Of a stretch of DNA of 64,000 bases, positions 24,841-32,529 are shown piece by piece. The translations under genes were made by a program, and so were the position numbers. Location of the stretch: the IMG/VR virus record IMGVR_UViG_3300034082_003278, positions 1 through 64,000 of that record; one strand, written 5' to 3'. The notes under the pieces are model-generated. The model saw nothing but the letters and a program-made list of their open reading frames with translations, searched no databases and was not told the DNA's origin. Numbering within the stretch: the first letter of the stretch is position 1; every line of letters starts with the position of its first letter. This stretch comes from a virus.

Positions 24841-25382
24841 GTCTAAAAGACATTACTAAAGACCTCCATCACGAGGCAGAAACAACAACATTTGCTAAGA
24901 TGTTACTCAGCGGCAAGATTGGTCGAGAAGATTACAAAAACTACCTGTATAACTTACTGGCAATCTATGATCCTATTGAATGGTATTGCAAACGGCAAGG
25001 CTTTCTTGACACAATGCCGGGCCTTCCTCGCTTGAAAGGTATTTTAGCAGATTTCTTGGAGTTAGATGACGGCACCTATTGTTATCTAACTCCTGCTACC
25101 TTAGAGTATCAAGCCTATCTACACCAGCTAGGAAATGATGCAGACCGCAAACAGTTAGTCAAAGCTCATTTGTATTGCAGACACATGGGAGACCTGTTTG
25201 GTGGACAGATTATCAAGAAGCAAGTGGCACACATCAGCAGTGGCAAGTTTTATGACTTTGAAAATGGCGATGTTATGAAGACAGCCATTCGCCAGACACT
25301 TACAGACGACCTGGGCGACGAGGCTCGTGTGGCATTTGAGTATGCTATTAAAATGATGCGAGACCTACACCATGGAGAGTAA
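24837..25382 (+). CDS. ho1: Heme oxygenase (biliverdin-producing)
   Basis: 181 residues. The proximal heme-ligand region is LHHEAE near residue 11. The distal helix reads CRHMGDLFGGQ, a variant of the usual GDLSGG with Phe for Ser. It opens heme to biliverdin IX-alpha, CO and Fe2+ using ferredoxin-type electrons. The bilin reductase starts inside its last codons, so the two genes form a heme-to-bilin unit as in some marine phages. It would also release iron. Confidence 0.88.
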   Translation: MSLKDITKDLHHEAETTTFAKMLLSGKIGREDYKNYLYNLLAIYDPIEWYCKRQGFLDTMPGLPRLKGILADFLELDDGTYCYLTPATLEYQAYLHQLGNDADRKQLVKAHLYCRHMGDLFGGQIIKKQVAHISSGKFYDFENGDVMKTAIRQTLTDDLGDEARVAFEYAIKMMRDLHHGE

Positions 25383-26055
25383 TGTATGGAACACGCTGAT
25401 TAAAATCGAACAACAGCTGGAAGCTGCATTTTATGCTTCTGGCAGTATCATCCAAGAACCCGGCATGGATCGATTCAATCAACCAGGCTGGATCAACAAA
25501 GTGTGGACCAGCAGTCAGTATCGTCGGGCACACATTGATGTGGTAGACGCTCGAGAAACACGAGGACTGTGGATGATGCACTGTTGCGTATTTCCTCACT
25601 TGGACAATCCTGCACCTATTTTTGGATTTGATGTCATAGCCGGCAAGAACAAGATTACCGGCTGTTTTATAGACTACAGCCCAGCTGGCGATATTGATCA
25701 TGCTATGATTGAATATTTTGGTAAAGAAGTGAGCCGATACGAGTGGAACAAGAAGCGAGTCTTACCAGAATGGGCACAGCGTATTTTTAGTCCGCACATG
25801 GTTGCAGCCGGCAATGTCAGTGACGAAACTGAGCTGAATCAAATCGCTAGTTTGGCAGGTATATTGGTCGATCATTATATCAAATGCGTAGGCGAAACAA
25901 GCGGCACTGTCGAAAACACTCGAGATTCTCAGAACTTCTATGCACAAAATCAAAAGCAAAATCCACATACTCCAAAAGTAATGGTTAGTCTTGGGCTTAG
26001 TGAAGAAGATGTACAACTGTTTATACAAGAATGTTTGTTTCCTGAAATACAATAA
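25372..26055 (+). CDS. pcyX: Ferredoxin-dependent bilin reductase (PcyX-like)
   Basis: 227 residues. The FDBR core HCCVFPHLDNPAPIFGFD puts His70 and Asp87 17 residues apart, matching His88 and Asp105 of PcyA. The Glu76 position of PcyA, needed for its exovinyl reduction, seems replaced by Asp56 (AHIDVV). A PcyX/PebS-type product such as phycoerythrobilin is therefore more likely than phycocyanobilin, though this is inference. PcyX enzymes beside heme oxygenase are known from uncultured oceanic phages. Its role in a host without phycobilisomes is open. Confidence 0.85.
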   Translation: MESNVWNTLIKIEQQLEAAFYASGSIIQEPGMDRFNQPGWINKVWTSSQYRRAHIDVVDARETRGLWMMHCCVFPHLDNPAPIFGFDVIAGKNKITGCFIDYSPAGDIDHAMIEYFGKEVSRYEWNKKRVLPEWAQRIFSPHMVAAGNVSDETELNQIASLAGILVDHYIKCVGETSGTVENTRDSQNFYAQNQKQNPHTPKVMVSLGLSEEDVQLFIQECLFPEIQ

Positions 26056-26092
26056 ACATTACGAAGTTCCACACAGTTAACGGAGTTGAAGA
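26056..26092 (+). promoter_or_regulatory. GGAGTTGAAGAATGA coupling cassette without its gene
   Basis: Bases 26081-26095 repeat the cassette found at the ends of the FGVEE genes, but no intact member ends here. The preceding frame reads only TVNGVEE-stop. Looks like a scar of a deleted copy that still supplies the ribosome site and ATG at 26093. Confidence 0.5.
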
Positions 26093-26266
26093 ATGAGCAA
26101 GCAAATTGAAGATATGACCGACAAAGATATAAAAGACTATCTTGAGTCGGATAGAGGTAGAGCGGCACAGCGTAGTGGATTTGATCAAGGTTTAAATGCC
26201 ATTATGGAATGTTTACGTCGCAATCAAGAACAAAGTTCGAAATCTTTGGGGTCAAAGAATGAATAA
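26093..26266 (+). CDS. Small protein (57 aa)
   Basis: MSKQIEDMTDKDIKDYLES..., acidic then basic, helical, 57 residues. It starts at the GGAG-coupled ATG. Its stop overlaps the following gene's ATG region by eight bases. Not recognised. Confidence 0.5.
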   Translation: MSKQIEDMTDKDIKDYLESDRGRAAQRSGFDQGLNAIMECLRRNQEQSSKSLGSKNE

Positions 26267-26387
26267 ACCCTTGGTCAAAAGAAGTCTGGCAGAGTTAGAC
26301 ACTGTAATAGAGGAAATCATACAGCGTAACCCCGAATGGTACAAAGAAATTCAACAATTAATCGAGGAGTCGAAGAATGAAAGATAA
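26259..26387 (+). CDS. Very small protein (42 aa)
   Basis: MNKPLVKRSLAELDTVIEEI...ESKNER, 42 residues, a probable helix-turn-helix of charged helices. Starts at the AAAGAATGA cassette and ends in the next copy of the same kind of cassette. Supported mainly by coupling on both sides. Confidence 0.45.
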   Translation: MNKPLVKRSLAELDTVIEEIIQRNPEWYKEIQQLIEESKNER

Positions 26388-26556
26388 AATTTTTGGATGG
26401 CTAGATCGAAATCAGCAGGCAATTGGATATACTATCGGTGGGTTGAATATAGCCAATAGTGTAATGTACTTCTTGCAAGGGCAACCGGTTGCAGGAATTT
26501 TGTTCTTGATGATTGGTATTCCCATCATCTTACTTACTTACGGAGTCAACAAATGA
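26377..26556 (+). CDS. Small membrane protein (59 aa)
   Basis: MKDKIFGWLDRNQQ then two hydrophobic stretches (AIGYTIGGLNIANSVMYF and VAGILFLMIGIPIILL). Predicted two-helix inner-membrane protein. GAGGAG ribosome site. It overlaps the downstream gene by ATGA. Confidence 0.55.
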   Translation: MKDKIFGWLDRNQQAIGYTIGGLNIANSVMYFLQGQPVAGILFLMIGIPIILLTYGVNK

Positions 26557-27095
26557 TCACAATGAAAGAATGGATGGAATTGGTTGATTATAAAATCACC
26601 GAAGGCAGTGATTATGGTTGGTCCTGCTACGGATCAAACAGCTACACACTAGATTCATGGAATGGTGTTTACGGCACAGGTGGATATAGTTTTAGCATTG
26701 TGTTTAGTACCAAGACACAAAAGGTCTACGAAGTCAGTGTGTGCGACTATACCAACGATCGTGCTTATCGTATGATCAATCCTAAAAATGTTGAAAAGCA
26801 TCGTAAAGAAGCAGAATCCAAAACTGTTCTGGCTAGTCAAGCATGGGACGATGTCGACTATGTAGATTTAGAAGTGGTCGATGACTTTATCCAAAAATGT
26901 CAAGCTATCAAGTTGGGACAAGAATATGATACTCGTGTATCTATTCCGGTTACCTTTTCAGATGAGGACCTGTTGACGTATATGAAACTAGCACATGAAA
27001 AAGATATTACCTTCAATCAATTAATTGAACAGGCACTAATTGCAGCAATTGAAAAGTATTCTCCTGATTTAATCGATAGTACAACAACAGAGTAA
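26553..27095 (+). CDS. Conserved-type phage protein, unknown function
   Basis: 180 residues. The first ~90 hold an Asp/Tyr/Trp-rich segment (KITEGSDYGWSCYG, TLDSWNG, EVSVCDYTNDRAYR) familiar from environmental phage proteins. The C-terminal ~60 (FSDEDLLTYMKLAHEKDITFNQLIEQAL) look like a ribbon-helix-helix or CopG-type segment. Could be a DNA-binding regulator with a sensor part; this is inference. Confidence 0.6.
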   Translation: MITMKEWMELVDYKITEGSDYGWSCYGSNSYTLDSWNGVYGTGGYSFSIVFSTKTQKVYEVSVCDYTNDRAYRMINPKNVEKHRKEAESKTVLASQAWDDVDYVDLEVVDDFIQKCQAIKLGQEYDTRVSIPVTFSDEDLLTYMKLAHEKDITFNQLIEQALIAAIEKYSPDLIDSTTTE

Positions 27096-27110
27096 TCACC
27101 GGATGTAACA

Positions 27111-27545
27111 ATGACATCAACACCAGCACCAAAAGTTGAATACGATGGTTACTACTTGATTGACGTGGTGGCCCGTGACGGATTTCGTCTAACTATTCCG
27201 TCACGTGGCTATAACCTGAAGTCTTGGTTGAATTTTGAAAAAAGCCTAGGTTCAACAGTTGAGTATCGTGCTGTGAGTGAACAGGAATGGACACGCTTGC
27301 ACTGGACACAAACTCCTTACGAAGAGGACAGTGCAGGTTTCGCCATTTTGGCAAGAAAGGCAGCAAAGCAAGTAACAGAAAAGGCTGCTGCCAAAACCAA
27401 GCCTGCTTACCCAGCCGACGATGGTCCACTTACGGCCAAACAACTAAAACAGATCAAAAAATCAGCGGCCAAACCTGCGGTAAAAAAAGCAAATAAAAAA
27501 CCAGTAAAGAAAATCGCACCCAAGCGATCGCCTGCTAAAAAATAA
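27111..27545 (+). CDS. Basic-tailed phage protein
   Basis: 144 residues. The N-terminal ~75 residues look globular (EYDGYYLIDVVARDGFRL). The last ~60 are Lys/Ala/Pro-rich like bacterial histone H1 tails (KKSAAKPAVKKANKKPVKKI). Suggests nucleic-acid binding. The gene ends just before an intrinsic terminator. Confidence 0.6.
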   Translation: MTSTPAPKVEYDGYYLIDVVARDGFRLTIPSRGYNLKSWLNFEKSLGSTVEYRAVSEQEWTRLHWTQTPYEEDSAGFAILARKAAKQVTEKAAAKTKPAYPADDGPLTAKQLKQIKKSAAKPAVKKANKKPVKKIAPKRSPAKK

Positions 27546-27561
27546 CACACACTTTAACCAA

Positions 27562-27588
27562 AAGCCACCGTGAGGTGGCTTTTTTGTG
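27562..27588 (+). terminator. Intrinsic terminator
   Basis: AAGCCACC, GTGA loop, GGTGGCTTTTTT. It ends the ligase/bilin-gene transcript. Confidence 0.9.
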
Positions 27589-27838
27589 CTATAATAAACA
27601 GGTAGAGTCGGAGTACAATCGGCACTCACGTATTGGGAAAAACAACATGCAGTGGGTTGTTGGCCCCGTGGCAAATACGATGTAGTTTGGTTGTTGCCAA
27701 GGGTGTGGCACTGTCCGGTTTGAGACCAGACTTGAAAAAGATCTCAAACAAAATCAACTGTTGGTTGAGGTATGCACACATACGGAAGTCACAGTGTAAA
27801 GTATGCAGTTAGTACATCTAAATGGAGACCTCTTTTAT
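27589..27838 (+). other. Structured, gene-poor 250-base region with a -10 box
   Basis: TATAAT at 27590-27595 directly follows the terminator, with no good -35. No convincing gene follows until 27839. Hairpins seen are TTGG/CCAA at 27687-27700, GTCCGGT/ACCAGAC at 27713-27731, and an eight-base perfect stem GTTTGAGA/TCTCAAAC (27718-27725 with 27742-27749). The last two share bases and exclude each other. Possible long leader or small RNA. Confidence 0.4.
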
Positions 27839-28159
27839 ATGTCGATATCACTGGAACCACTTAAAATAACGGCTCCAGCTCTACACCGATTTTGGTTCAC
27901 GCTGTCCACTGTAGACCAATGGTATGCTGTCATGCACGAATGTCGAAATCTGTACGGTCTCAACTGGCGTACTCAACGTCATGTCTTGAAAGGATTTCGC
28001 AAGGTATCCAGTTACAGTCCTGTCATACAACGTTGGATGAAAGAGCATTGTCCACAAACAGTGTGGTTTGACGTGCCGGATCCGCAGTTTGCTACCTGGG
28101 TAGCTGTCAAGTTTAGTATACAAGTAGCCAGTGAAATCAAACACAATAACGGTAAATAA
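27839..28159 (+). CDS. Hypothetical protein
   Basis: 106 residues from the ATG at 27839, which has a GGAGA site upstream; an earlier in-frame ATG at 27803 lacks one. Trp- and Arg-rich (HRFWFTLST, GLNWRTQRHVLKGFRKV, QRWMKEHCPQ). Not recognised. Immediately upstream of the large membrane protein. Confidence 0.5.
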   Translation: MSISLEPLKITAPALHRFWFTLSTVDQWYAVMHECRNLYGLNWRTQRHVLKGFRKVSSYSPVIQRWMKEHCPQTVWFDVPDPQFATWVAVKFSIQVASEIKHNNGK

Positions 28160-28165
28160 TTCACT

Positions 28166-29902
28166 ATGTTCTTAACCTATCTCATGTTGGCTGTGGCCTT
28201 GTGCCTCAGTGCTGTAGCTGCATTTTACTCTATTGTTGGGCTCACAGCCATTTTCGCTGCATCGGTAATTTCGGTAGTGATTATGGGATCAATCTTAGAA
28301 GTGGCCAAACTGGTGATCACAGTATGGCTGCACGAATACTGGCAGCAGGTCAAGATTACAATGAAACTGTATCTGGTGCCGGCCGTGGTTATCCTGATGT
28401 TTATCACCAGCATGGGCATTTTTGGATTCTTAAGCAAGGCACATATCGAACAAGTGGGTGTGGGCCAAGAAAATGCTGCACAGTTACAACGCATTGATGC
28501 AGAACTAAAACGTCAAACTGACGTGGTCGAAAAGGCCGAAGCTCGTGCCCGTACTTTAGAAACTTCAGGCACAGGTGCTGACGCCAATGTCAACAGTCAG
28601 ATCCGCACAGAGCAGTCACGCATAGATGCTGCCTTGGCTCGAGTGCAGCCGGCCATTGATGAACAAAACAAAATCATTGATGCACAAACTCGAATATATC
28701 AAGATCAGATCAATAAGATAGACCAACAATCGGCACAGTTGCAGAAGTTTATAGATGACAAAGAAATCAACAAGGCACAGGCCTTGGTAGGCACAGCAGT
28801 GGATGGTAATTGGGGACCTGGCACTGCAGCGGCAGTGCGCACGTGGCAAGGTGCCCGGGCAAGAGAACGATCAGAAGCTGTTGTTAAACTGGAACAGGCC
28901 AATGACAATCCTGTTATACGAGCTGCCAGAGAAGAAATTGCCCGTGTGCGACGCACAGTAGAAACCCAAGTGGCAGAATCAAATCGTTTGATTGATCGCT
29001 TGCGTAATCAATTGGGCAAGGGTGATACTGCCAGCGTAGAAACTTTGGTAAACGAACAACAAGATCGTATTCGAAGTGCTACTACAGAAATAGAAACTCT
29101 CACCAGAAAAAAATACGATTTGCAAGCAGAGTATCGCAAGTTGGAAGTTGAAGTAGGTCCTATCAAATACATTGCAGAACTTATCTACGGAGAGTCCACA
29201 GACACCAACCTGCTGGAAAAAGCAGTGCGTTGGGTTATCATATTGATCGTGGCTGTGTTTGATCCCTTGGCTGTGATGATGTTGTTGGCAGCCACAGAAA
29301 GCATGGCTTGGATCCGACAGCGATCTCCAAAACACAAAAACAAACTGAACCATGCTGCATCTGCAGATACTGTGCCCGCAGTGTCATGGACAAAATTTTA
29401 TTCTTGGCCGATCTCACCAGCAGTAAATCAGCAACCTATTACAGACACAGCAGAAAAAAAAACTGATCAAAGTCTAGACGAAGAAGACGATGTCAATGAG
29501 CCTGCTTCAGTTAAGGAAGCCAAAAAAAATTGGAAAGCAGATCATCCGGGACACACACTAAAAGAGCAAAAACGTTTGTTGGCAACCGGAGCAATTGATA
29601 AATTGCCCTGGGAAGAATATTTGGTACCCTTGGTCGAAGCCGACAATGATGTCAGATTTGGTAATCAATGGCCTGAAAATTCTGCCAAAGGTGCCATGTT
29701 CTTGAATACCAACCACTACCCTACCAAGCTGTTTAAATACAATGGATCCAAGTGGATCGAAGTCGACAAAAATCTTTCCGACAACTATGTTTATAACGAT
29801 GCCTATATCAATTACTTGATGGACAAGATCAGCACCGGCGAATACGACATTGACATGTTGTCGGACGCCGAACGAATTCAGATTGAAACAAGACTCAAAT
29901 AG
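28166..29902 (+). CDS. Large membrane coiled-coil protein with peptidoglycan-binding-like motif
   Basis: 578 residues. Three hydrophobic helices fall within residues 1-90. A long coiled coil follows (~95-350), interrupted near residue 205 by AQALVGTAVDGNWGPGTAAAV, which resembles a peptidoglycan_binding_1 repeat. Another membrane helix (WVIILIVAVFDPLAVMML) follows, then a soluble C-terminus (NHYPTKLFKYNGSKWIEVDK). Related-looking proteins occur in marine T4-like phages. It could span and sense the envelope, but its function is unknown. Confidence 0.65.
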   Translation: MFLTYLMLAVALCLSAVAAFYSIVGLTAIFAASVISVVIMGSILEVAKLVITVWLHEYWQQVKITMKLYLVPAVVILMFITSMGIFGFLSKAHIEQVGVGQENAAQLQRIDAELKRQTDVVEKAEARARTLETSGTGADANVNSQIRTEQSRIDAALARVQPAIDEQNKIIDAQTRIYQDQINKIDQQSAQLQKFIDDKEINKAQALVGTAVDGNWGPGTAAAVRTWQGARARERSEAVVKLEQANDNPVIRAAREEIARVRRTVETQVAESNRLIDRLRNQLGKGDTASVETLVNEQQDRIRSATTEIETLTRKKYDLQAEYRKLEVEVGPIKYIAELIYGESTDTNLLEKAVRWVIILIVAVFDPLAVMMLLAATESMAWIRQRSPKHKNKLNHAASADTVPAVSWTKFYSWPISPAVNQQPITDTAEKKTDQSLDEEDDVNEPASVKEAKKNWKADHPGHTLKEQKRLLATGAIDKLPWEEYLVPLVEADNDVRFGNQWPENSAKGAMFLNTNHYPTKLFKYNGSKWIEVDKNLSDNYVYNDAYINYLMDKISTGEYDIDMLSDAERIQIETRLK

Positions 29903-29910
29903 GAAACACA

Positions 29911-31137
29911 ATGACAAACGCAATCAAACATGTCTGTAGTTTTTGCGGTAAGAAGAAAGAAGAAGTAAAAAAACTCATTGTCAGCGACGATGTTGCTATT
30001 TGTAATGAATGTGTAGAATTTTGTGAAACACTGTTGAAAGAAGATGCTGTAGCAGATTCAGTTGACACAAAGATCGTACCGAACGCAGACCCCATGCAGT
30101 TGAAAAAATTCATTGATCAATATGTGATTGGACAAGATCAAGGCAAGATCATATTGAGTGTGGCAATTATAAATCATTATAAACGAGTGCTTGGTATTAA
30201 AAATATTGCCAGTGCTGATAGAGACTTGGAAATAGCCAAGGCCAATATTTTAATGATTGGCCCCAGTGGTTCCGGAAAAACCTTGTTGGCCAAGACAGTG
30301 GCACGATACCTTGATGTGCCGTTTGTGATCGCTGACGCTACTAGCATTACTGAAGCAGGCTATGTTGGTGACGATGTTGAATCTTTGATAGCAAGACTGT
30401 ATGCTGCCAGTGGCAACAGCATTGAAAAAACACAACGCGGTATCATTTACATTGATGAAATTGACAAGATTGCTCGCAAAAGCGAAAGCAGCAGCATCAC
30501 TAGAGACGTCAGTGGTGAAGGAGTACAGCAGGCCCTGCTGAAGTTGGTAGAAGGCACTGTTTGTCGAGTACCTCCGAGCGGCGGTAGAAAGCATCCAGGC
30601 GGCGAAATGATCGAAGTAGATACCACAGATATTTTGTTCATTGCCGGCGGCGCATTTGTCGGTCTAGACAACATAATCAAAACTCGAACACAAGGAACTG
30701 CCATTGGGTTCGGATCAAAACTTGATGTGGCCAAGCAAGACATGTTGGGAAAAGTTACTCCGGATGACTTGGTAAAATTTGGGATGATTCCAGAATTTAT
30801 AGGACGATTTCCCGGCTTGGTTTGTTTGAATATCTTGGAACGGGCTGACCTTAGAAATATTCTTACTCAAAGCAAAAACAATTTGATACAGCAGTATCAC
30901 TGGCTGTTTGAACAAGATCAAGTAGAACTAGAATTTACTGCAGATGCTGTTGATGTGGTAGTTGATCGTGCCATGGACTCTGGCACCGGTGCTCGTGCCC
31001 TACACGCTGAATTAGAAAGCATCCTAATGCCTCACATGTTTCATTTAAAACAGTATCAACGGGATAAAATTAATCGTGTAGTGATCGATAAAACCCAGGT
31101 AAATAATCCTACCGTACTTGAAAGGAAAATAGATTGA
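29911..31137 (+). CDS. clpX: ATP-dependent unfoldase ClpX
   Basis: 408 residues, full length. N-terminal zinc domain (Cys9, 12, 31, 34); Walker A GPSGSGKT 117-124; pore loop GYVG 150-153; Walker B IDE 181-183; RKH loop 226-228. The ClpP-docking loop IGF is at 265-267. All parts needed to unfold substrates and dock on ClpP are therefore present. The phage also encodes two ClpPs and ClpS. A C-terminal TTGA overlap couples it to the S21 gene. Confidence 0.96.
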   Translation: MTNAIKHVCSFCGKKKEEVKKLIVSDDVAICNECVEFCETLLKEDAVADSVDTKIVPNADPMQLKKFIDQYVIGQDQGKIILSVAIINHYKRVLGIKNIASADRDLEIAKANILMIGPSGSGKTLLAKTVARYLDVPFVIADATSITEAGYVGDDVESLIARLYAASGNSIEKTQRGIIYIDEIDKIARKSESSSITRDVSGEGVQQALLKLVEGTVCRVPPSGGRKHPGGEMIEVDTTDILFIAGGAFVGLDNIIKTRTQGTAIGFGSKLDVAKQDMLGKVTPDDLVKFGMIPEFIGRFPGLVCLNILERADLRNILTQSKNNLIQQYHWLFEQDQVELEFTADAVDVVVDRAMDSGTGARALHAELESILMPHMFHLKQYQRDKINRVVIDKTQVNNPTVLERKID

Positions 31138-31355
31138 AATTACTAGGAAGAACTGTGATCGTCAACGACGAAAACATCGAACGTGCCCTGCGCAAGTTCA
31201 AGAAGAAGATCGGCGAGTCAGGTCTGTTGTTAGAACTGCGCGAACGTGAAACCTTTGTTAAACCAACCACACGAAAAAAAGTCAAAGCAGCACAGGCCAA
31301 GAGTCGCTGGAAAAAGTACCTGCGCAGCCAAGAACTTCCCAAAAAAATGTACTGA
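31134..31355 (+). CDS. rpsU: Ribosomal protein bS21
   Basis: 73 residues. Pattern VNDENIERALRKFKKKI...LRERETFVKPTTRKKVKAA...RSQELPKKMY aligns throughout with bS21 (the ALRRFKR and EVRRREFYEKPT blocks of the bacterial protein). TTG start with AAAGGA eight bases upstream, overlapping the clpX stop. S21 helps 30S subunits pair with the Shine-Dalgarno. Phage copies are documented and may bias host ribosomes to phage messages. Confidence 0.88.
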   Translation: MKLLGRTVIVNDENIERALRKFKKKIGESGLLLELRERETFVKPTTRKKVKAAQAKSRWKKYLRSQELPKKMY

Positions 31356-31621
31356 TGTTGATTGAGTTCTACTTGCCAGCTGAACGCGGTGGATTTTTGC
31401 CTATGCATGCTGCACGTCGAATATCGCAAGAAATTGCCAAGTGGGCCGAGCGCCACAACATAACTTATCAAGAAAAAACTGTCAAATTGATTCATCGGAT
31501 TTGCTTCGACGATGATCGTTATTATGTGCTTTTTAAACTGACCTGGAATCCACCATCTAATGCTGATTGGTGGCATAATTTCCGAATTATTGCAGACCGA
31601 GAACGTGATCAACCATTATGA
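31355..31621 (+). CDS. Hypothetical protein downstream of S21
   Basis: 88 residues, one-base overlap with the S21 stop. FYLPAERGGFLPMHAARRIS and VKLIHRICFDDDRYYVLFKLTWN suggest a small alpha/beta fold. No known family. The location suggests cotranslation with clpX and rpsU. Confidence 0.55.
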   Translation: MLIEFYLPAERGGFLPMHAARRISQEIAKWAERHNITYQEKTVKLIHRICFDDDRYYVLFKLTWNPPSNADWWHNFRIIADRERDQPL

Positions 31622-31650
31622 TTGTTTTACGATTGTGATCGTGCTATAAT
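31622..31650 (+). promoter_or_regulatory. Promoter of hsp20
   Basis: TTGTTT 31622-31627, 17-nt spacer, TATAAT 31645-31650. The expected start near 31657 gives a ~60-nt leader. Confidence 0.65.
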
Positions 31651-31658
31651 AAATAAAC

Positions 31659-31716
31659 GTACAAGATGCCTAACGGGTCTTGTTACATAGTCAAACTTGC
31701 TTAATAGGAGAACAAC
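31659..31716 (+). promoter_or_regulatory. ROSE-like RNA thermometer in hsp20 leader
   Basis: The first hairpin is GTACAAGA with TCTTGTTAC (31659-31686, one bulge). A second hairpin at 31696-31710 pairs CUUGCU with the ribosome site AGGAG across a UAAU loop. Its pairs are U-A, C-G, a bulged G, U-G, U-A and C-G. This is the UUGCU/AGGA pairing with one bulged G that defines ROSE elements of small heat-shock genes. Inferred from sequence only. Confidence 0.55.
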
Positions 31717-32172
31717 ATGACTAGAATTACATCACTAGACCTTACCCCTTTTTACCGCAATTCTGTTGGAGTAGATCGTTTGTTTGATCGCATCACCAAA
31801 CAGTTGGATGGAACCACAAACAACAATTACCCTCCCTACGACATTGTCAAGACCGGCAACGAAACTTACGAAATTCGGTTAGCGGTGGCTGGCTTTCGAC
31901 CCGGTGAGATTGATATTGAATTTCACGAAGGTTCTTTAACTGTGCGTAGCAATCGACAGGAGCAGTTGGAAGTAGAGTATCTGCATCATGGCATCAGCAA
32001 CCGCGATTTTGTACGCAGTTGGACCTTGGGTGAATATGTGGAAGTCCAGGAAGCCAACTTCCAAGATGGCATCTTGACCATTGGATTGGAGCGCATTGTT
32101 CCTGAGTCACAAAAGCCCAGAAAGATTGCTATCAACAACCAGATCCCAACGTTAGACAATTCAATCAAATAA
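31717..32172 (+). CDS. hsp20: Small heat-shock protein Hsp20 (IbpA-like)
   Basis: 151 residues. Alpha-crystallin domain ~35-135 (PPYDIVKTGNETYEIRLAVAGF, a conserved GILTIGLER strand near the end). It keeps unfolding proteins soluble for refolding or proteolysis. Common in T4-like cyanophages. Here it lies between ClpX and ClpS and has its own promoter and structured leader. Confidence 0.93.
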   Translation: MTRITSLDLTPFYRNSVGVDRLFDRITKQLDGTTNNNYPPYDIVKTGNETYEIRLAVAGFRPGEIDIEFHEGSLTVRSNRQEQLEVEYLHHGISNRDFVRSWTLGEYVEVQEANFQDGILTIGLERIVPESQKPRKIAINNQIPTLDNSIK

Positions 32173-32184
32173 CCTCAACAGTAA

Positions 32185-32209
32185 ACAAGGCTGCATCCTG
32201 CAGCCTTGT
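32185..32209 (+). other. Strong GC hairpin before clpS
   Basis: An 11-base perfect stem (ACAAGGCTGCA / TGCAGCCTTGT) with a TCC loop and no T-tract. May stabilise the hsp20 message, weakly terminate, or limit clpS translation. Confidence 0.6.
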
Positions 32210-32226
32210 GTCACACAAGGACCAGC

Positions 32227-32529
32227 ATGTCACAAATTGAAACCAAAAGCAAAATCAGCGTCAAGTTAAAAGAGCCTCCCATGTATAAGATTATCTACAT
32301 GAATGACGATCAAACTTCGATTGAATTTGTAATCGGCAGCTTGATTGAATACTTCGAGTATGATGCAGTCACAGCCGAAAAAATTACCATGGATATACAC
32401 GGCGCCGGTTCTGCAGTGGTAGCAGTCTTACCTTATGAATTAGCCGAGCAAAAAGGTATTGAAATCACAGTCAGCGCACGAAGCGAAGGCTATCCTTTGC
32501 AAATCAAACTGGAACCGGACGTGGCATGA
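32227..32529 (+). CDS. clpS: ClpS-like N-degron adaptor
   Basis: 100 residues from ATG 32227 (AAGG site upstream). Core pattern PPMYKIIYMNDDQTSIEFVI, then AEKITMDIHGAGSAVVAVLPYELAEQK and a C-terminal PLQIKLEP, matching ClpS order including the NDD loop that binds N-terminal residues. In bacteria ClpS works with ClpA, which is not seen here. It would need host ClpA or a novel use with ClpX. Confidence 0.88.
   Translation: MSQIETKSKISVKLKEPPMYKIIYMNDDQTSIEFVIGSLIEYFEYDAVTAEKITMDIHGAGSAVVAVLPYELAEQKGIEITVSARSEGYPLQIKLEPDVA

Noticed and set aside
27620-27722. Short plus-strand frame ending GKYDVVWLLPRVWHCPV
   Set aside because: It has no ATG, GTG or TTG with a ribosome site and overlaps the hairpin region. 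Not enough to call a gene.
31659-31686. Hairpin resembling part of a tRNA
   Set aside because: Only one stem is present; there is no acceptor, T-arm or CCA. It fits better as the first hairpin of the hsp20 leader.
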